Source: Bemisia tabaci
Lineage: Eukaryota > Arthropoda > Insecta > Hemiptera > Aleyrodidae
DNA length: 64,000 bases
Direction: 5' to 3'
Assembly: GCF_918797505.1 (NCBI RefSeq)
Contig: NC_092800.1
Location: 2,294,001 to 2,358,000, forward strand
A model generated the notes under the pieces. That model was given only the letters and a program-made list of their open reading frames with translations, was not told the origin of the DNA and made no database searches. Every line of letters begins with the position of its first letter. The first letter of the stretch is position 1. Shown here one piece after another: positions 26,667 to 39,900 of the stretch. Position numbers and translations under genes: made by a program.

Positions 26667-28535
26667 GGTCGGCAGTCACTGTCATCATCTGGGTGTACAT
26701 CTTTCCAAAACATCCGCCACGACCCCTCATTCGTTGACAAGACTGGCTTCGTCAAAGTCTTTCTGGAGCAGTCAGACGAACATGTTTACACCATGGCCCC
26801 AGCCGGATTCGGCAAGAGTCACCTGATTGACATGCTCGACCTCTTCTTGGATTCGCCAACCGTCAACATCGCATCTACTCATGCATCATCCACCCTGGAT
26901 TACAATCTCTTTAACGGAACCGTAATCCACCAAAACACCGCGTTTTTCGACCGCCACGTCCAAAACTACCAGGTCATCCGCATGGACTGCCACCCCTACC
27001 GCCAGGTGAAGGACTTCGAATCCTTCAGACGCATCCACTGCCACGCCATCTGCCGAATGATGTCCAGACACACCTACCTCCGCGACACGAAATCCAACTT
27101 CTCGTGGCTTCAATACATGGACAATGACGAGAGGTGTTCCACTTACTGTACCTTCAACTTCGACCAGATCGACTACGCAGGTCGCGACCTCTCGCGGCAA
27201 CTTGCGGAAGCCTCGCCAAAACCAGTTGTCCTTCTCGTAGACGCGTATGACTCCGTATTCCGCGCAATGGTTGATCACGATGTCGATGTCGCTAAAGAGG
27301 TTTTAAACAAGTACGTCAATTTTGTGTCCCGAATCGTGAAGTGGAGCAACTGTACGCGGTCACTCCTCCTGGGGACTTTGAACTTCGGGGGCGTCCACCC
27401 TCATCTGGTTAATAACGTCAAGTTCGTCAACTTCAACTTCCAGTCGACTTTCGCACCCTATTTTGGCTTCACCAGATTAGAGGTTGAGCGTTTACTTTCG
27501 AAATTCAAGCATACTGCAGCCCTTGAAAGGGTCACGGGTTGCTACAACGGGTATTCCTCCAGGGATGCACCCAAACTCGCCATCTACAACCCTTTCTCAG
27601 TGCTGGCATTTTTGAGGAACGGGAAGTTTAAAAATTACTGGTTGAAAGAGGCCCCCAGTTTAGAACCTTTGAAACAGCTCTTTTCCTACCCCCTGATTGG
27701 GAATGTTATTCAGGACATACTGCTCGGTGACTCAGGGCTGCACTCTTTTCTTGACGAAAAGTTGACCTTAAAACAAATCGAACGCTTGAAAAGATACGCC
27801 CGGAAAGTTCAAAGTCGGCTACCATCGCGCGATGAGGTGATCAATCCGTTTATCCGATACCTGACCCAAGTTGCATATCTTGCACTCAAGCCCAGTGGGC
27901 CTTTTGAAGGTGACTATTTGAAGGCACCTAACTTGGAAACTGAGCAGTATTTGGAGAAACATTTGTACGAAAGTGACTTTATTCTGAACGCAGCTGAAGT
28001 TACTGAGGCTGATACTGAGAGGTTGGCCGACGCTTTCCTAGGACTTTCAAAAAATGATTCATACTTTCAAGAATTGTCGGATGTAATTTACGCCGTAACG
28101 AAGAGGAATCCACCCTCTCATTACACGAAGCCGTCGGTGCTGGGGTACTTGTATGGAGCTTTGAAGCGTCCGGTGAACCGGAAAAAGTTCAAAGTTGTTA
28201 GAGCCAAGGTTAAAGTTGAGTGTGGTGCCCCCAGTGAAAAGAAGTTGAGAATAGAAAGGGTAGATTTAGTGCTCATTACCCCCGATGACACGGGAATAAT
28301 TTTAAGGTATGCGATAGAAGAGGCCTCGTATTTGAATCTGAAGCGTATTATTCAAGGGCGACAATACTTCGTTTTTGAGCAAAAATTTAAAAGCTTCAAA
28401 CTGTCTCAGAGGATATTTCTGGGACTTGGTTTTGATGGTGGTAAACCTGGTATTTGCTTCAACAGGAATACAACTGACTTGATTAAGAACCAGTGGGTGA
28501 AGAGTCCTAAAGTCGATGAGAATAAATCTGATTGA
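26667..28535 (+). CDS. AAA-ATPase-like (PF09820-type) protein with C-terminal PD-(D/E)XK-like region
   Basis: The frame is open from 26664 (after TGA at 26661) to TGA at 28533-28535. The first Met is at 26793, but homologous sequence starts earlier: FVDKTGFVKVFLEQSDEHVY just before it is the usual N-terminal motif of this family. The true start is therefore upstream, possibly across an intron ending at the cag of 26666 or 26675. Numbering from that Met: a P-loop-like APAGFGKS at 2-9; Walker B PVVLLVDAYDSVF, where the usual Glu after the Asp is Ala151; a LLLGTLNFGG sensor-like stretch; and a C-terminal nuclease-like core with ERVDLVL (Asp491), YAIEEA (509-511) and LKRIIQGRQYF. The expected E-x-K is E-E-A. 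These proteins are mostly bacterial or fungal/microsporidial, so an intronless insect copy suggests ancient lateral transfer. Biochemical function is unknown. Codon use is unlike a decayed repeat, and the frame is fully open. Confidence 0.82.
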   Translation, partial: GRQSLSSSGCTSFQNIRHDPSFVDKTGFVKVFLEQSDEHVYTMAPAGFGKSHLIDMLDLFLDSPTVNIASTHASSTLDYNLFNGTVIHQNTAFFDRHVQNYQVIRMDCHPYRQVKDFESFRRIHCHAICRMMSRHTYLRDTKSNFSWLQYMDNDERCSTYCTFNFDQIDYAGRDLSRQLAEASPKPVVLLVDAYDSVFRAMVDHDVDVAKEVLNKYVNFVSRIVKWSNCTRSLLLGTLNFGGVHPHLVNNVKFVNFNFQSTFAPYFGFTRLEVERLLSKFKHTAALERVTGCYNGYSSRDAPKLAIYNPFSVLAFLRNGKFKNYWLKEAPSLEPLKQLFSYPLIGNVIQDILLGDSGLHSFLDEKLTLKQIERLKRYARKVQSRLPSRDEVINPFIRYLTQVAYLALKPSGPFEGDYLKAPNLETEQYLEKHLYESDFILNAAEVTEADTERLADAFLGLSKNDSYFQELSDVIYAVTKRNPPSHYTKPSVLGYLYGALKRPVNRKKFKVVRAKVKVECGAPSEKKLRIERVDLVLITPDDTGIILRYAIEEASYLNLKRIIQGRQYFVFEQKFKSFKLSQRIFLGLGFDGGKPGICFNRNTTDLIKNQWVKSPKVDENKSD

Positions 28536-28603
28536 GACGCATTGTTTAGTTTTTGAGCAAATTTTTTTTATTCAACTTAATGCAATGAATAGGATCCTAA
28601 CTT

Positions 28604-29515
28604 CCCTGGTAAAAATAGGCGATAAGAGCTGCGTTTCAAAATACCATAGGAATTCTTATAGCCGGCTAAAGAAGGCTACAGAAAATCATATAGCTGGCTG
28701 TAGAATGCGGAGAAAAGCATACGGCCGGGCTACACGAAGATATAATACAGCCGGGCTTTACACTTTATCTCCTGGCTGTTGCTTTTTCGCCATCGATTAT
28801 AAAAGGAATTAAGAAATTGTGTAGAAATTCGTGTGCTTTGGAAATCATCAAGTTTGATACGGAACCACCTTAATATTTACAAAACACACATTATACTTTC
28901 CTTTAATACATATTTTTTTTTTCATCAATTAAAATGAGAATAATCCATACAGGATGTGCAAACATTTCAAAATCATGAGTTGAATAACGCTGACTCCGCG
29001 AGATTAAATATTAGAGCCTAACACAAAGCGGAACGGCGACGCACTGGCGCCTACAAACCAAACAGGGATACTTCACGCATTGCGCAACGCGTGAAGTATC
29101 CCTGTTAGGTTTGTAGGCGCCAATGCGTGTTTTGCGCTGGCTGCCCGCTTGCCACGGCGCTTGAAGCAACTATTTCACACCAGAGGTATTGCACAGTATC
29201 GTATGAAACTGAAGGCGCTCTAATATATTAGTAATGGCAGGCATCCATCAAAAGTACGGAGCTTTCCTGGCAAAATAAATCAAGATACTACGGCCCAAAA
29301 AGAGAGCAATATTCCAAAAACTCACTAAGTCCTAGCATCCGTAATTAGTAACGTTCAGCATACACTTTATCGCCTGGCAGTTGCTTAATCGCCATCGGCT
29401 ATAAAAGGCTATAAGGAATTGTGTAGCCGGCTATAGAAGCTATTGGAAATCTTATAGCCGGCTGTAGGTCTATAGTATTTTGGAACACATATTCTACTGC
29501 CAATTTTTACCAGGG
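28604..29515. mobile_element. 0.9-kb MITE with CCCTGGTAAAAAT ends (copy 2, inverted relative to copy 1)
   Basis: Ends ccctggtaaaaataggc and gccaatttttaccaggg. The core palindrome is at about 29044-29122, with a few mismatches. It lies 68 bp downstream of the ATPase-like stop codon. Confidence 0.88.
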
Positions 29516-30808
29516 TTTAGCTCTTGCGGGCGTCAGGAATTTGCTATTTAAGTACAAAAACTTACGTAAATCGCGAGACACACGAAGGTACCGCTGGGCT
29601 TCTCTAAAATAAACTTCCAAGCTCAAGTGAAGCTCAGAAAGTTGGACTGCATTTTGCAATTTGGAACTATAAATTCTTGCCCGGTTTAAAAACAACTTAT
29701 GTGCCATTAGTTTCCATATGCACATAAATGTTTTTTTCAGATGAGCCAGAATTTATAGTTCCAAATTGCAAAATGCAGTCCAGTTGAGGTCGTTATTTAG
29801 AGGATTCTCCACCCAACGCTATGCTATCCAGTCAAACTATACGTGCACATATAGGGGTCAAATGCATTAGCAGTATTGTCACTTTGTTTGGAAACTCCAA
29901 GGTTGGAGCCACGGCTGACCTTTTAATATATTTGATTCCTATCTTTGAGTTAAGAGTTCAAATCAATATTGAGCTGATCTGTCAGCTTAGCGTTAGGTTT
30001 TATGTTTCCTCAATCACGGCCTCATCTTGCAGACCTTTAGATAAAACCAGTACCATAATGTCTCGCAAAATTTGTTTTTCAGAGAGTGGACAAAAATAGC
30101 ACTCTCTACATGACGCATGTAAGAGCTCCATTCACGAGACGATGAAATGATAACATATTAGCCAAAATGAAATTCTGCCCAATCCACATTTAACTTTTGA
30201 TCATTTTAATAATTTTACTTTCAAATTTTCAAATAAGTATATTAGAATGGTTACCAGTATAATCTTACACAGTCTCATGTGACCTAACATCAAATGTGGA
30301 ACTTCAATGGAAATTTAATCTCCACTTTGATATTTATGAATACCGCGGCCCAGAAACCAGCTTACAAAATTGTCGCTAGGTCAGAGAGTATTTATGTCTT
30401 GAGTTTTCCGCTAATTTCTCATGACAATACAAATTAAATACATTTCCAGTAAAACCTAATTTGATCATTATTTGTATACATTATATATGAAAAAACCTCG
30501 TTGAAAAGAAAATTGCGCTGCTTACTCCTGGTCTCAAGCCCACTTTCATCCTTGAACTCAAAGTCGTAAAGGTGGTACTTACTACTTAAAATTAGCTAGA
30601 TATTTACTGAACCCCACCACTTAACGTATATTACATCCTTTTTCAGAGCTTTTTCTCTCGACGATAGGTTTATCTTGAATTGCACTAATATTAACATTGG
30701 GCACTAGTGGAGAGATTGTTCCTAAATTCAAATGTCTTGAATAAAGTTCTCAATAAAGTTTCTTATCCAAGTTAGCAGTAGGTCCTCGCACTGTTGGTAC
30801 AGTCCTGC
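29516..30808. other. Stretch between a MITE and the 3' end of gene A, with one hairpin
   Basis: A 35-bp-class hairpin (tggactgcattttgcaattt at 29643 inverted at about 29763-29782, extending through ggaactataaattct) is present. The last part (about 30465-30808) is the 3' flank/UTR of gene A and is homologous to 51040-51339 behind gene B. No other gene is seen. Confidence 0.5.
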
Positions 30809-30968
30809 TTATCGGAGAGTGATTATTCCCATTCCAAGGATAAGTAACCATGAAGCTGAACTCCAAACTATTGCTGCACTGGTTGGATAAGTAGTCAGAA
30901 CCAATCCTGCTTTGGGCCGCAGTTCAGCACAGGAGTGTCCTTTGGCGCTTATGATTCTGACCTCGTCA
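30809..30968 (-). CDS. Gene A terminal coding exon 10
   Basis: Encodes [20 protein letters not shown] and the hydrophobic tail ending IITLR, with TAA at 30811-30809. The tail pattern suggests a GPI signal or membrane anchor. 160 nt, the same as gene B. Confidence 0.92.
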
Positions 30969-33900
30969 CTGAAATTTCGCAGAAATGAAATTCTCTTAAC
31001 AATTTTAATGAACAAAATATATGAGGACTTATCTGTAACAGCGGATGTGAAAAATTACCTTTTCGAAACACGCTTAAAAAACTGTTTTGTTCACACAAAA
31101 ATGTAATAGGTTTGGCTCTGGCATAATGTAGAGATCTCGAAGATCACATCTCAAGTATTTTCTCAACATTTTCTCGATGTCAAAACAGTTTTTTGAATGT
31201 GTGTCGAAAAGGTAATTTTTCACATCCGCTATTGTTACAGATAAGTCCTCATATATACAATTCACCATAAATAAATCTCAATACTTTTTTTACTGTATCG
31301 TCAGCACGTAATCTAACTATTGTGACTCCTCTCTTAGTTCGGTTGTTAATGGATGATGGATCAGTAGCAAGGCGTGAATGATGCATTATCGACATTTCCT
31401 CATTTGAAGCTATAGTAAAGAATCGATTGTAAAGGTGTTCATTGCGAGCACCCTGTTTATCGATCCTTTTCTGTTGGTTATGGCAGATCAATCGATATAT
31501 CGCAAAGGACGCCTTCCTTTTCGTCTGTGATATTAAAGGAACTGCGTCGAAATTAAGTTATTTTATTTGTGAATGTTTATTCAACAATAATGTTTAAAGG
31601 ATGATGGCACTAGCTTTTGGTTTTTTTGCAGAATATAATTGGTGTATAGCCTTCCAAGCTATTTAAAAGGATGATAAGGGGGTAGGAAACACTTACCCTA
31701 TTTTGAAGCCAGAGTTTAAGCTTCCCGTGTAGACAAACATTATCTCAGGCAAGTCGAAATTGGAATCCTCAGGGCAAATTTGTTCCGATTCTGACCCAAG
31801 GTTTATCACAACAGCAATCGAGTCATTATTCGTATTCCTAGGAGTTGAAAAAATTAAAAATGTTTTGAAAATTTAAATTACATTTTATTATTTACCTCGT
31901 CATTTTTAAATATTAATAAATTTGCGAATTGCATCGGAAATGCAATTCGCAATTTTTCATTAATTAAAATGAGAATAATCCATACAGAGTGTGCAAACAT
32001 TTCAAAATTTTCAAAATCTGGGCAAATTTGTTCCGATTCTGACCCAAGGTTTATCACAACAGCAATCGAGTCATTATTCGTATTCCTAGGAGTTGAAACA
32101 ATTAAAAATGTTTTGAAAATTTAAATTACATTTTATTATTTACCTCGTCATTTTTAAATATTAATAAATTTGCGAATTGCATCGGAAATGCAATTCGCAA
32201 TTTTTCATTAATTAAAATGAGAATAATCCATACAGAGTGTGCAAACATTTCAAAATTTTCAAAATCATGAGTTGAAAAACGCTGACTCCGCGAGATTAAA
32301 TATTAGACCCTAACACAAAGCGGAGCGGCGACGCACTGGCGCCTACAAACCTAACAGGGATACTTCACGCACTGCGCAATGCGAGAAGTATCCCTGTTAG
32401 GTTTGTAGGCGTCAGTGCACGTTCCGCGGGGTAATTTGTACCCCTCTGCAAGATTACATCATAGTACTCTTAAATTATTGAATATGAATTTTATTTTGCA
32501 TTGACACACATAAAAGAAATGATATCTGGAGTAAATCATTTCAAAATTCTATTGTTTCAAAACACCTCACATGTCTGATTTTAGAATTTGCTGATTTTAG
32601 CTTTGACTCCTCAGATTCGACAGTCGGAATAGTTGGAACATTAATCAAAATAAACTGATAGCTGTTCCCCCGTTACAATGCATACGAATATTCCTTATAT
32701 AATTGGTAGATTGAGGAAAGGGAGTGCTGAGCTGTGCTCAATCTCTAAATATCTTTAGTTTACAGAGATCAGCCAGAAGAGATAGCCTCAAAAATAACGC
32801 GTAACTGAATGCCCACAAACCTCGTAAACATGTAAGTCCAAGTATTGACAACATGCGTTCGGAGGTCTCCATACTTTACGGCAGAAGTATCCCTTAATGT
32901 CATTAGGCGCTTGAAAATTTTAAGATGACTCTCGGAATCTTCTGACTGTGCTTTTACATTATTGTACCAGTATTTGGAACTTAGAGGTGTCCATGAGTTT
33001 TTATTTCTCGTAAAACCTGTAACAAAGATTGTGTCCTACTTTATAATCATAATGTTCTTCAGCATTGATATCAAGTTTCCCGGGTAAAAATTGGCGAGGA
33101 GCTGCGTTTCAAAATACCATAGGAGCTCTCATAAAGCTACAGAAAATTATATAGCTGGTAGTAGAAAGCGAAGAAAATCATACAGCAGGGCCATACGAAG
33201 CGATAAAAAATTATGCAGCCGGGCTATAGTTCCTATCGCCGGGCTATACAGATTATCGCCATCGGCTACAAAAAGCTATGAGATATTGAGTAGAAATTTG
33301 TGCGCTTTGTAAATCCTTAAGTTTGTGCGGAATCACCCTAATATTTACAAAACACACATTATATTTTCCTTTAATACATTTTTTTTTCATTAATTAAAAT
33401 GAGAATAATCCATACAGAGTGTGCAAACATTTCAAAATCATGAGTTGAAAAACACTGACTCCACGAGATTAAATATTAGAGCCTAACACAAAGCGGAGCG
33501 GCGACGCACTGGCGCCTACAAACCTAACAGGGATACTTCACGCATTGCGCAATGCGTGAAGTATTCCTGTTAGGTTTGTAGGCGCAAATGCGCGTTTCGC
33601 GCTGGCTGTCCACCCATTGCGCCGCAGCGTGCCACGGCGCTTGAAGCAACTATTTCACACACAGTATCATACGAAATTGAGGCCGCTCTAACATATTAGG
33701 AATGGCAGGCATCCTTCGAAAGCACGGAGCTTTCCTCGCAAAATGAATCAAGATGCTACGGCCCAAAAAGAGAGCGTTAGTCCAAAAACTCACCAAGTCC
33801 TATAGCATCCGTAATTAGTAACGTTTAGCATACCATTTATCGCCTGGCTGTTGCTTAATCGCCATAGGCTATAAAAGGCTATAAGAAATTGTGTAGCCGG

Positions 33901-36900
33901 CTATAGAAGCTATTGGAAATCTTACAGCCGGCTGTAGGTCAATGGTATTTTCGAACACAGATTCTACTGCCAATTTTTTCCTGGGTTGTAGGCCGTCAAA
34001 ATGTATGGTTAATACACCAGATATACATAGACTGTTCAAAAAGTAGGGGGAGACAAAGGCTATAACTTCAAAAGTAAGATACGTAGAAGTTTTTTCGTGG
34101 TTTCTTTTGAACGACAAGACTAATAATGTTCCAATGACTCCATGATCGTCTGAAAAATTGGAAGAAAAATATTCACAAGTTTCCCGGGAAATTCGTGTTT
34201 TATCAAACGAAATTAGGCCAAGCCTGAAGGTTCACACGGCGTTTCTACTTAGCACGGCAGAGCTGCCGCCCACGATTTCAAACAAGGTTTTTTCCTCCCT
34301 GAATGGATCCTATGTTGGTATAACTACTTAAATAAAAGCATCGTTGTCAGTCCAAAAAGTTATTAAGTCACTTATGAAATGAACAAATACTACAGTGAAC
34401 AACTAAAACGGATTGAATATCTTTAATACAAAGAAACTAAATTTAATTTTGGTAATTTTTTCTTGTGTGGAAAATCATGAATCAATAGGACACGAACTAA
34501 TTGGAAACAATGTGGAGAAATGATGCTGGGTCCACACCATTTCGCGGGGAAATAAAAGCCAAGAAGTTCCAAAAATTTTAATTAGAGTCAAAAATAAATT
34601 TTTTTAAGCTCTGTTCGGGCCACTCCTTGGTGTTTTTTTTCTCATTTGGCTAAAACAATTTATTTTTGACTCTAATTAAAATTTTTGGAACTTCTTGGCT
34701 TTGATTTCCCCGCGAAACGGTGTGGTCCCAGCACCATTTCTGCACCTTGTTACATACAGTATTCGGGCCACTTCTTAGTGTTTTTTTTTTTTTCTAATTG
34801 GAAACTAGATATTTATGAATCAACCATAGAGCATTATACCTCCATTTTTTGTGTCATCCCAAGGCATTGGTCCTCTACATCGATCTCGATCGAAATGAAC
34901 TACAGAGGCGGCTTCGTCTGTGCTCTGGTCCTCCCTGACCAAGCTGTTTTCGAGCCCTATCTCACTACCGTAGTAAACGCATGCCGACCCTGGCAAAAGC
35001 AAATTCAGCATATTGAAAGCATCTACAGCATCAGCTCCAAAACGTGAGCTTACTCTTGGGAAGTCGTGGGATTCCGTCTGTAAGAGTACCAAACAGGTCC
35101 TAGTTTAGTTATAGTTCATCCGTTACCTGATACATAATATTTCCCTTTTTCCGTTTCAGCATACTGTTTCACTGCCGTACTGAGGAAAAACGCAGAATGG
35201 ACCTTCAGGCGTTGCCAAACTTCCTTTGATAAAACACTAACTTCCTGGTAAACTTATGAATGTGTTCTTATAATTTTTCAGATAATTTTCATCTAAAGTT
35301 CCTGAAAATTTCAAGGAAGAATATTCATAACTTGCCTCAAAATAAACATTTTATCGAAGGAAATTTGGCAACTCTCGAATGTTCATACGGCGTTCTTCCT
35401 TAGCACGGCAGTATCAGGCGCTTCGCCGATGGTTTTCTGTTGGCTGTTTCGAGCCTCAAAAGTAAGCCTTTCCTTCCTCTTGTAGCAGAACTACAGGCTA
35501 CATACGATATTGTGTCTCCCAAGGCTTTAATACGGAATTTTTCTTTCTCTCCTTGGAAGATACTTTGCTTTGCATTCGAACTAAACGGCACACCTTTATT
35601 TTTAAACTATACTTAGTAATATGACTCACCTTGCCGCGTCCGCTCTTCTCCACCCAACTCCTGTGATTCTTGTGAGTATTAAGTATTTTTTCAATCAAAG
35701 TTGAATGTCACTACCTAAATTTTAAGAAAGTATAAAGTTTACCCCATTTAACCTGAATTTAAGATCTGAAACTACTGCATTAGTGTGCCCTTTGATATCG
35801 CATTAACTTCTGAGTTCTCGTTTTATCGATAGTAGGGGTGGTTCTAATCATTCGCATGATATGCCAAGAATTGATACTCATCACGTAACTTGCTTGAGAG
35901 GTAGAGGTACCTGAATGTGTTTAAGCCCCTCCAAATGAATTTGTTGATGAAGTTCAATTTTTTGCCTTAATATTTGAGCTCCGAGTTCATTTGAGACAGG
36001 AACGTCTAGGACACTTTTGGATTTCATACGGAATTTCCTTAAAATTAGAAAAAATGCCCCTAAACTCATTTTATTTGTCGTCCTTTTCAAATGTAATTCT
36101 GGATATGCTCACTGGATCTTCATGAATCACAATTGGACTGAGTTTAGCAGAAAGGAACCAACCCACATTTTGGAAAAAATTGAGTTATGGGTGGTTTTGA
36201 ACTCAACCACTGCTCTACTATCTATCGCCAAAAATTCGAAGTTTTTGTTGGAGCAAATTTTGCAGAAATTGAACTTGAAGTTTATCTTTTACATTGAGTC
36301 TTATGCAGGAGCCAAACTTTAAATCTCTTTTTCTCGGTTCGATCCCGATGTGGCTTGGTTCCTTTCTGTTTAACTCCGTCCAATTGATAAGGTGCCAGCA
36401 TGCTACTGCTGTGATATCTATCTAGACACCAAAATTAGATAAAAATCTGAAAATTAATAACAAAGTGCAGAGGAAATATTTATCTCGTCAAGTTATATTC
36501 TTACCACCCAAAGAGGTAGACGATTCTTCGGTAGATAGTCAACTAATTCATGAATAACTTTATCCAGCTTTGTTGCACTCTTCTTGTAGTCCAATAATAC
36601 CAAACCATTGTAAAAAGGAAAATGAGCTGCTAAAAATGTCTCGTTCCCATAATATTGGAACAAAAATTTGGCTGGGTTGATGTCCTCGACGCATAACAAT
36701 CTGTAAATCGAAAAGCTAGCGGTAGCATAGAAGGAAATAATTCCATACATTGGAGAATTGTGTGGACATACTTCTGCCAAACGGAGCTATGTGCATTATG
36801 ACGTGAGCCCTGTTATGCATGCATATATATTCTTATGGGTCTCAGGGCTCATGTCTTAATGCACATAGTTCCGTTTGACAGAAATACGTCCAAGTAAACA

Positions 36901-39900
36901 GTAGATACATTGAATGTATTCGATCGAATAGTCCTTAGTCACAAGGATTAATTCAGCAGCCGAAGAAATTTTCCTTAATCGACTCTCAAGAGATATAATA
37001 TTGCCGAAAATTGCCGAGGTGTCGTTAATTTTAGTTCGGATTGGGTCTTACCTCGACCAATGCTCTCTCATTTGTACTTGAGCTTAGTGATGTGAGAATG
37101 GATATAATGTTAGAGGTGGGCGGGATCAAAGTGGCTGAATAAATTCTAAAAGGTCTTTCTTTTGCCTGATCAAAATGAACTCTTGGCCAGAGTCTATGAG
37201 TGATTCAAGATTCAAGTACCTGGTCAAGTATACGGCTCCTTATCATTTTCAATAAAATCTTTTACCCGGGGAACATTAATTTTTTTCTTTTTTATTTGTT
37301 TTGTTATGGATATGATTGTTAGCTTCCGATAAAAACAAACCGGTCCTTCTCTGAACATTTTGCATAACAGAACTCTCAGGGGTTTTGAGTTTTTCGGGAA
37401 AATGAAATTTTCCCTTTCCATAAGAAAGTTAGCCCATTCTATATATAACTACACATCTGCTCGTACTAAAAATAATAAAAAATGAATAAAAGCTTCTGAA
37501 TTTTTTTTTTTTTTCATAACTTGAGAAAGAAGTAGTAGTAGTGGTAAAATAATTTTATTTTAAAGCGGTGCTTTAGCATCTAACGCCATTTACACCTCTA
37601 AAGAAGGCAGTAACAGTAATAAATTTACATGGAAATATGGACCTACGTGTCAAAATATTTAATTATGGGAAACGTTGTTGGCGCAATCTCGTCAAGCGTC
37701 AGCTGTTTTAAAGTTTTGTTTTTCCAGTTCCCTTTTTGAATCTCTTTTCTAGTTTAGTTCTGTCTGCAACCTCGTAAGATAAAGGTGTATGAAAACGTCC
37801 CTCGCTGTGTTCTTTTCCTTTCCCTATTACCTTTACACGATTGAGGATGACTAAACTGCTGATTCTGTTTAAAAAAAAATTGCACAGTATTTTAAGCACT
37901 GAGGAAAAATTGAATAACGAAACCCATTCATATCTTGTATATAACAAAAAACAACAGAAAACGGGAAAAATCAATGAGCGGAATGAGTGCATGATTTTTG
38001 ACACGTGTTTGCATCGGGAGGCTGTAAACTGCCACCCATTTCCTGGAAACATGGACAACTGCCCCCCGTATAAATTTGAAAACTGCCACCCGACTTGACA
38101 ACTGCCCCCCCGTGTAAATTTGACAACTGCCACCGGTAGTGACAACTGCCACCCGTTGAAATTTGACCAAGGAGCGCGATTGAGCGGGGTCGCACAGTTT
38201 ACCAAACTTTCCTTCACACTTGGACAGGCTGAGGACTGTCTACTGAAAATCAACACATGATAAGAAATTGAGCAGTGTCTGTGATGATTTTTAATAGGCG
38301 TGTTTAAAAGTTATTTTTTAATAAAATTTTTTAAAATTTTTTAATACGGTGAAAAGAGGTCAATGGGCTCTTAGTTGAAAGTAGTGAAAAATTGTAAAAA
38401 GTATTTTTACAGTAATTTACAGTATTTTTATAGTAAAAAATAGTTAAAAGTAGTAAAATTTTAGTAAAATTACAGTCAAAGAGTACATCACTACTAAGAG
38501 CTTTTTTCATCATTTGGCATTACTTTTGTTATTCTTTTTTTTTCTTTTTTACCTTTTGAACTTTCTTCTGACTTTTACCTTCTTTCTTTTTGGTGAGGTT
38601 GGTGGGATTTTTGGCGAATTTAGTGGAAATTCTTTTCATGAAGTCATAAAGGGACATCACTTCGCCTTCTTTGTTGGGGATTTTTTCATCAAATCGCTTG
38701 ATGACAGCATCCACCCACTTACTTTTTTTCTTTACCAAGTCCATTTTGTCACACCTCTCGCTAATTTTTTTTGAAAAACAAACTTATAATCGCCCCGAAA
38801 AATCACGTCATTTCCCCTTTGGCCCCCGCCTTGAACCATAGAATCATCGCGCATCTTGTTATGATGCTTGCACGAAACGCTGCACTGACTGTGAGTCCTA
38901 ACCCACAAACTACTTGTAAACAGACATTATCTTCTTCACTCGGACGTTCCACTGATTGTGAGTCCTAACCCACAAACTGATTGTGCACAGACATTATCTT
39001 ATTATTTCTACTTCTCCTGGCTTGAGATTCACAATCAGTCTTCCCATAATACCGCTTCGACCCTCTGTGCGCCGAAATTCATGTGGGTGGCAGTTGTCAA
39101 ATTTACACGGGTGGCAGTTTTCACTACCGGTGGCAGTTTTCATAAAAATTTCTTGAAAACTGCCACCCGGGTGGCAGTTTGCCGTCGCCCGTTTGCATCA
39201 TTGGAGTTAAAAATTACCAAGAGAAAATTACGTTGAATGGATTCTTAGATGTAGACATTGCATGCAAACCTGGTTTTACCGTCCCGTTTTTTGTATCCAT
39301 CCAGAGTTTCTCGCCATTCGTGCACTAAAATCATATTTTCTTGCAAATGCTGCGTATAAATGTGTCTACGTTGGCCCCAATAGCCACCGTAAGTACTATT
39401 CTTTACCGGCTCGTCCAGCAAGTGTTCTGCTTCAAATAAAAACGACACAGCATCAATCCGGAAACCGTCCGCCCCCAAGTCCAACCAGAATTTAAATAGC
39501 TCCTATATAGGAAAAAAGAAATGGATTCATTGCTGTATTTATTATTTACCAAAGGGTCAACAGATTTACACACGGCATTATGGATGAATACAAGTACACA
39601 CACTTTACTCTTTCAAAAATATGAAAGAATACTGTTAATAATTTCGATAACACTCTGCACCTATTTTTAACTTAAAGAGCTAGTTTTGATTTTATTTACC
39701 TTCATTTCCTCACGTACTTTAGGATTACGGTAGTTCAAATCCGGCTGTTTCGCGTGAAATTGATGTAAGTAGTATTGTTGCCGTTTTTCATTCCAGCTCC
39801 AAGCACTTTCAGCAAACATACTTACCTAAAAAGAGTAAAAAACACCTTTTTAACATAGCGATCATCCGCGAAGAAAAAGGAATTTTTGTGTTTATGGGCA

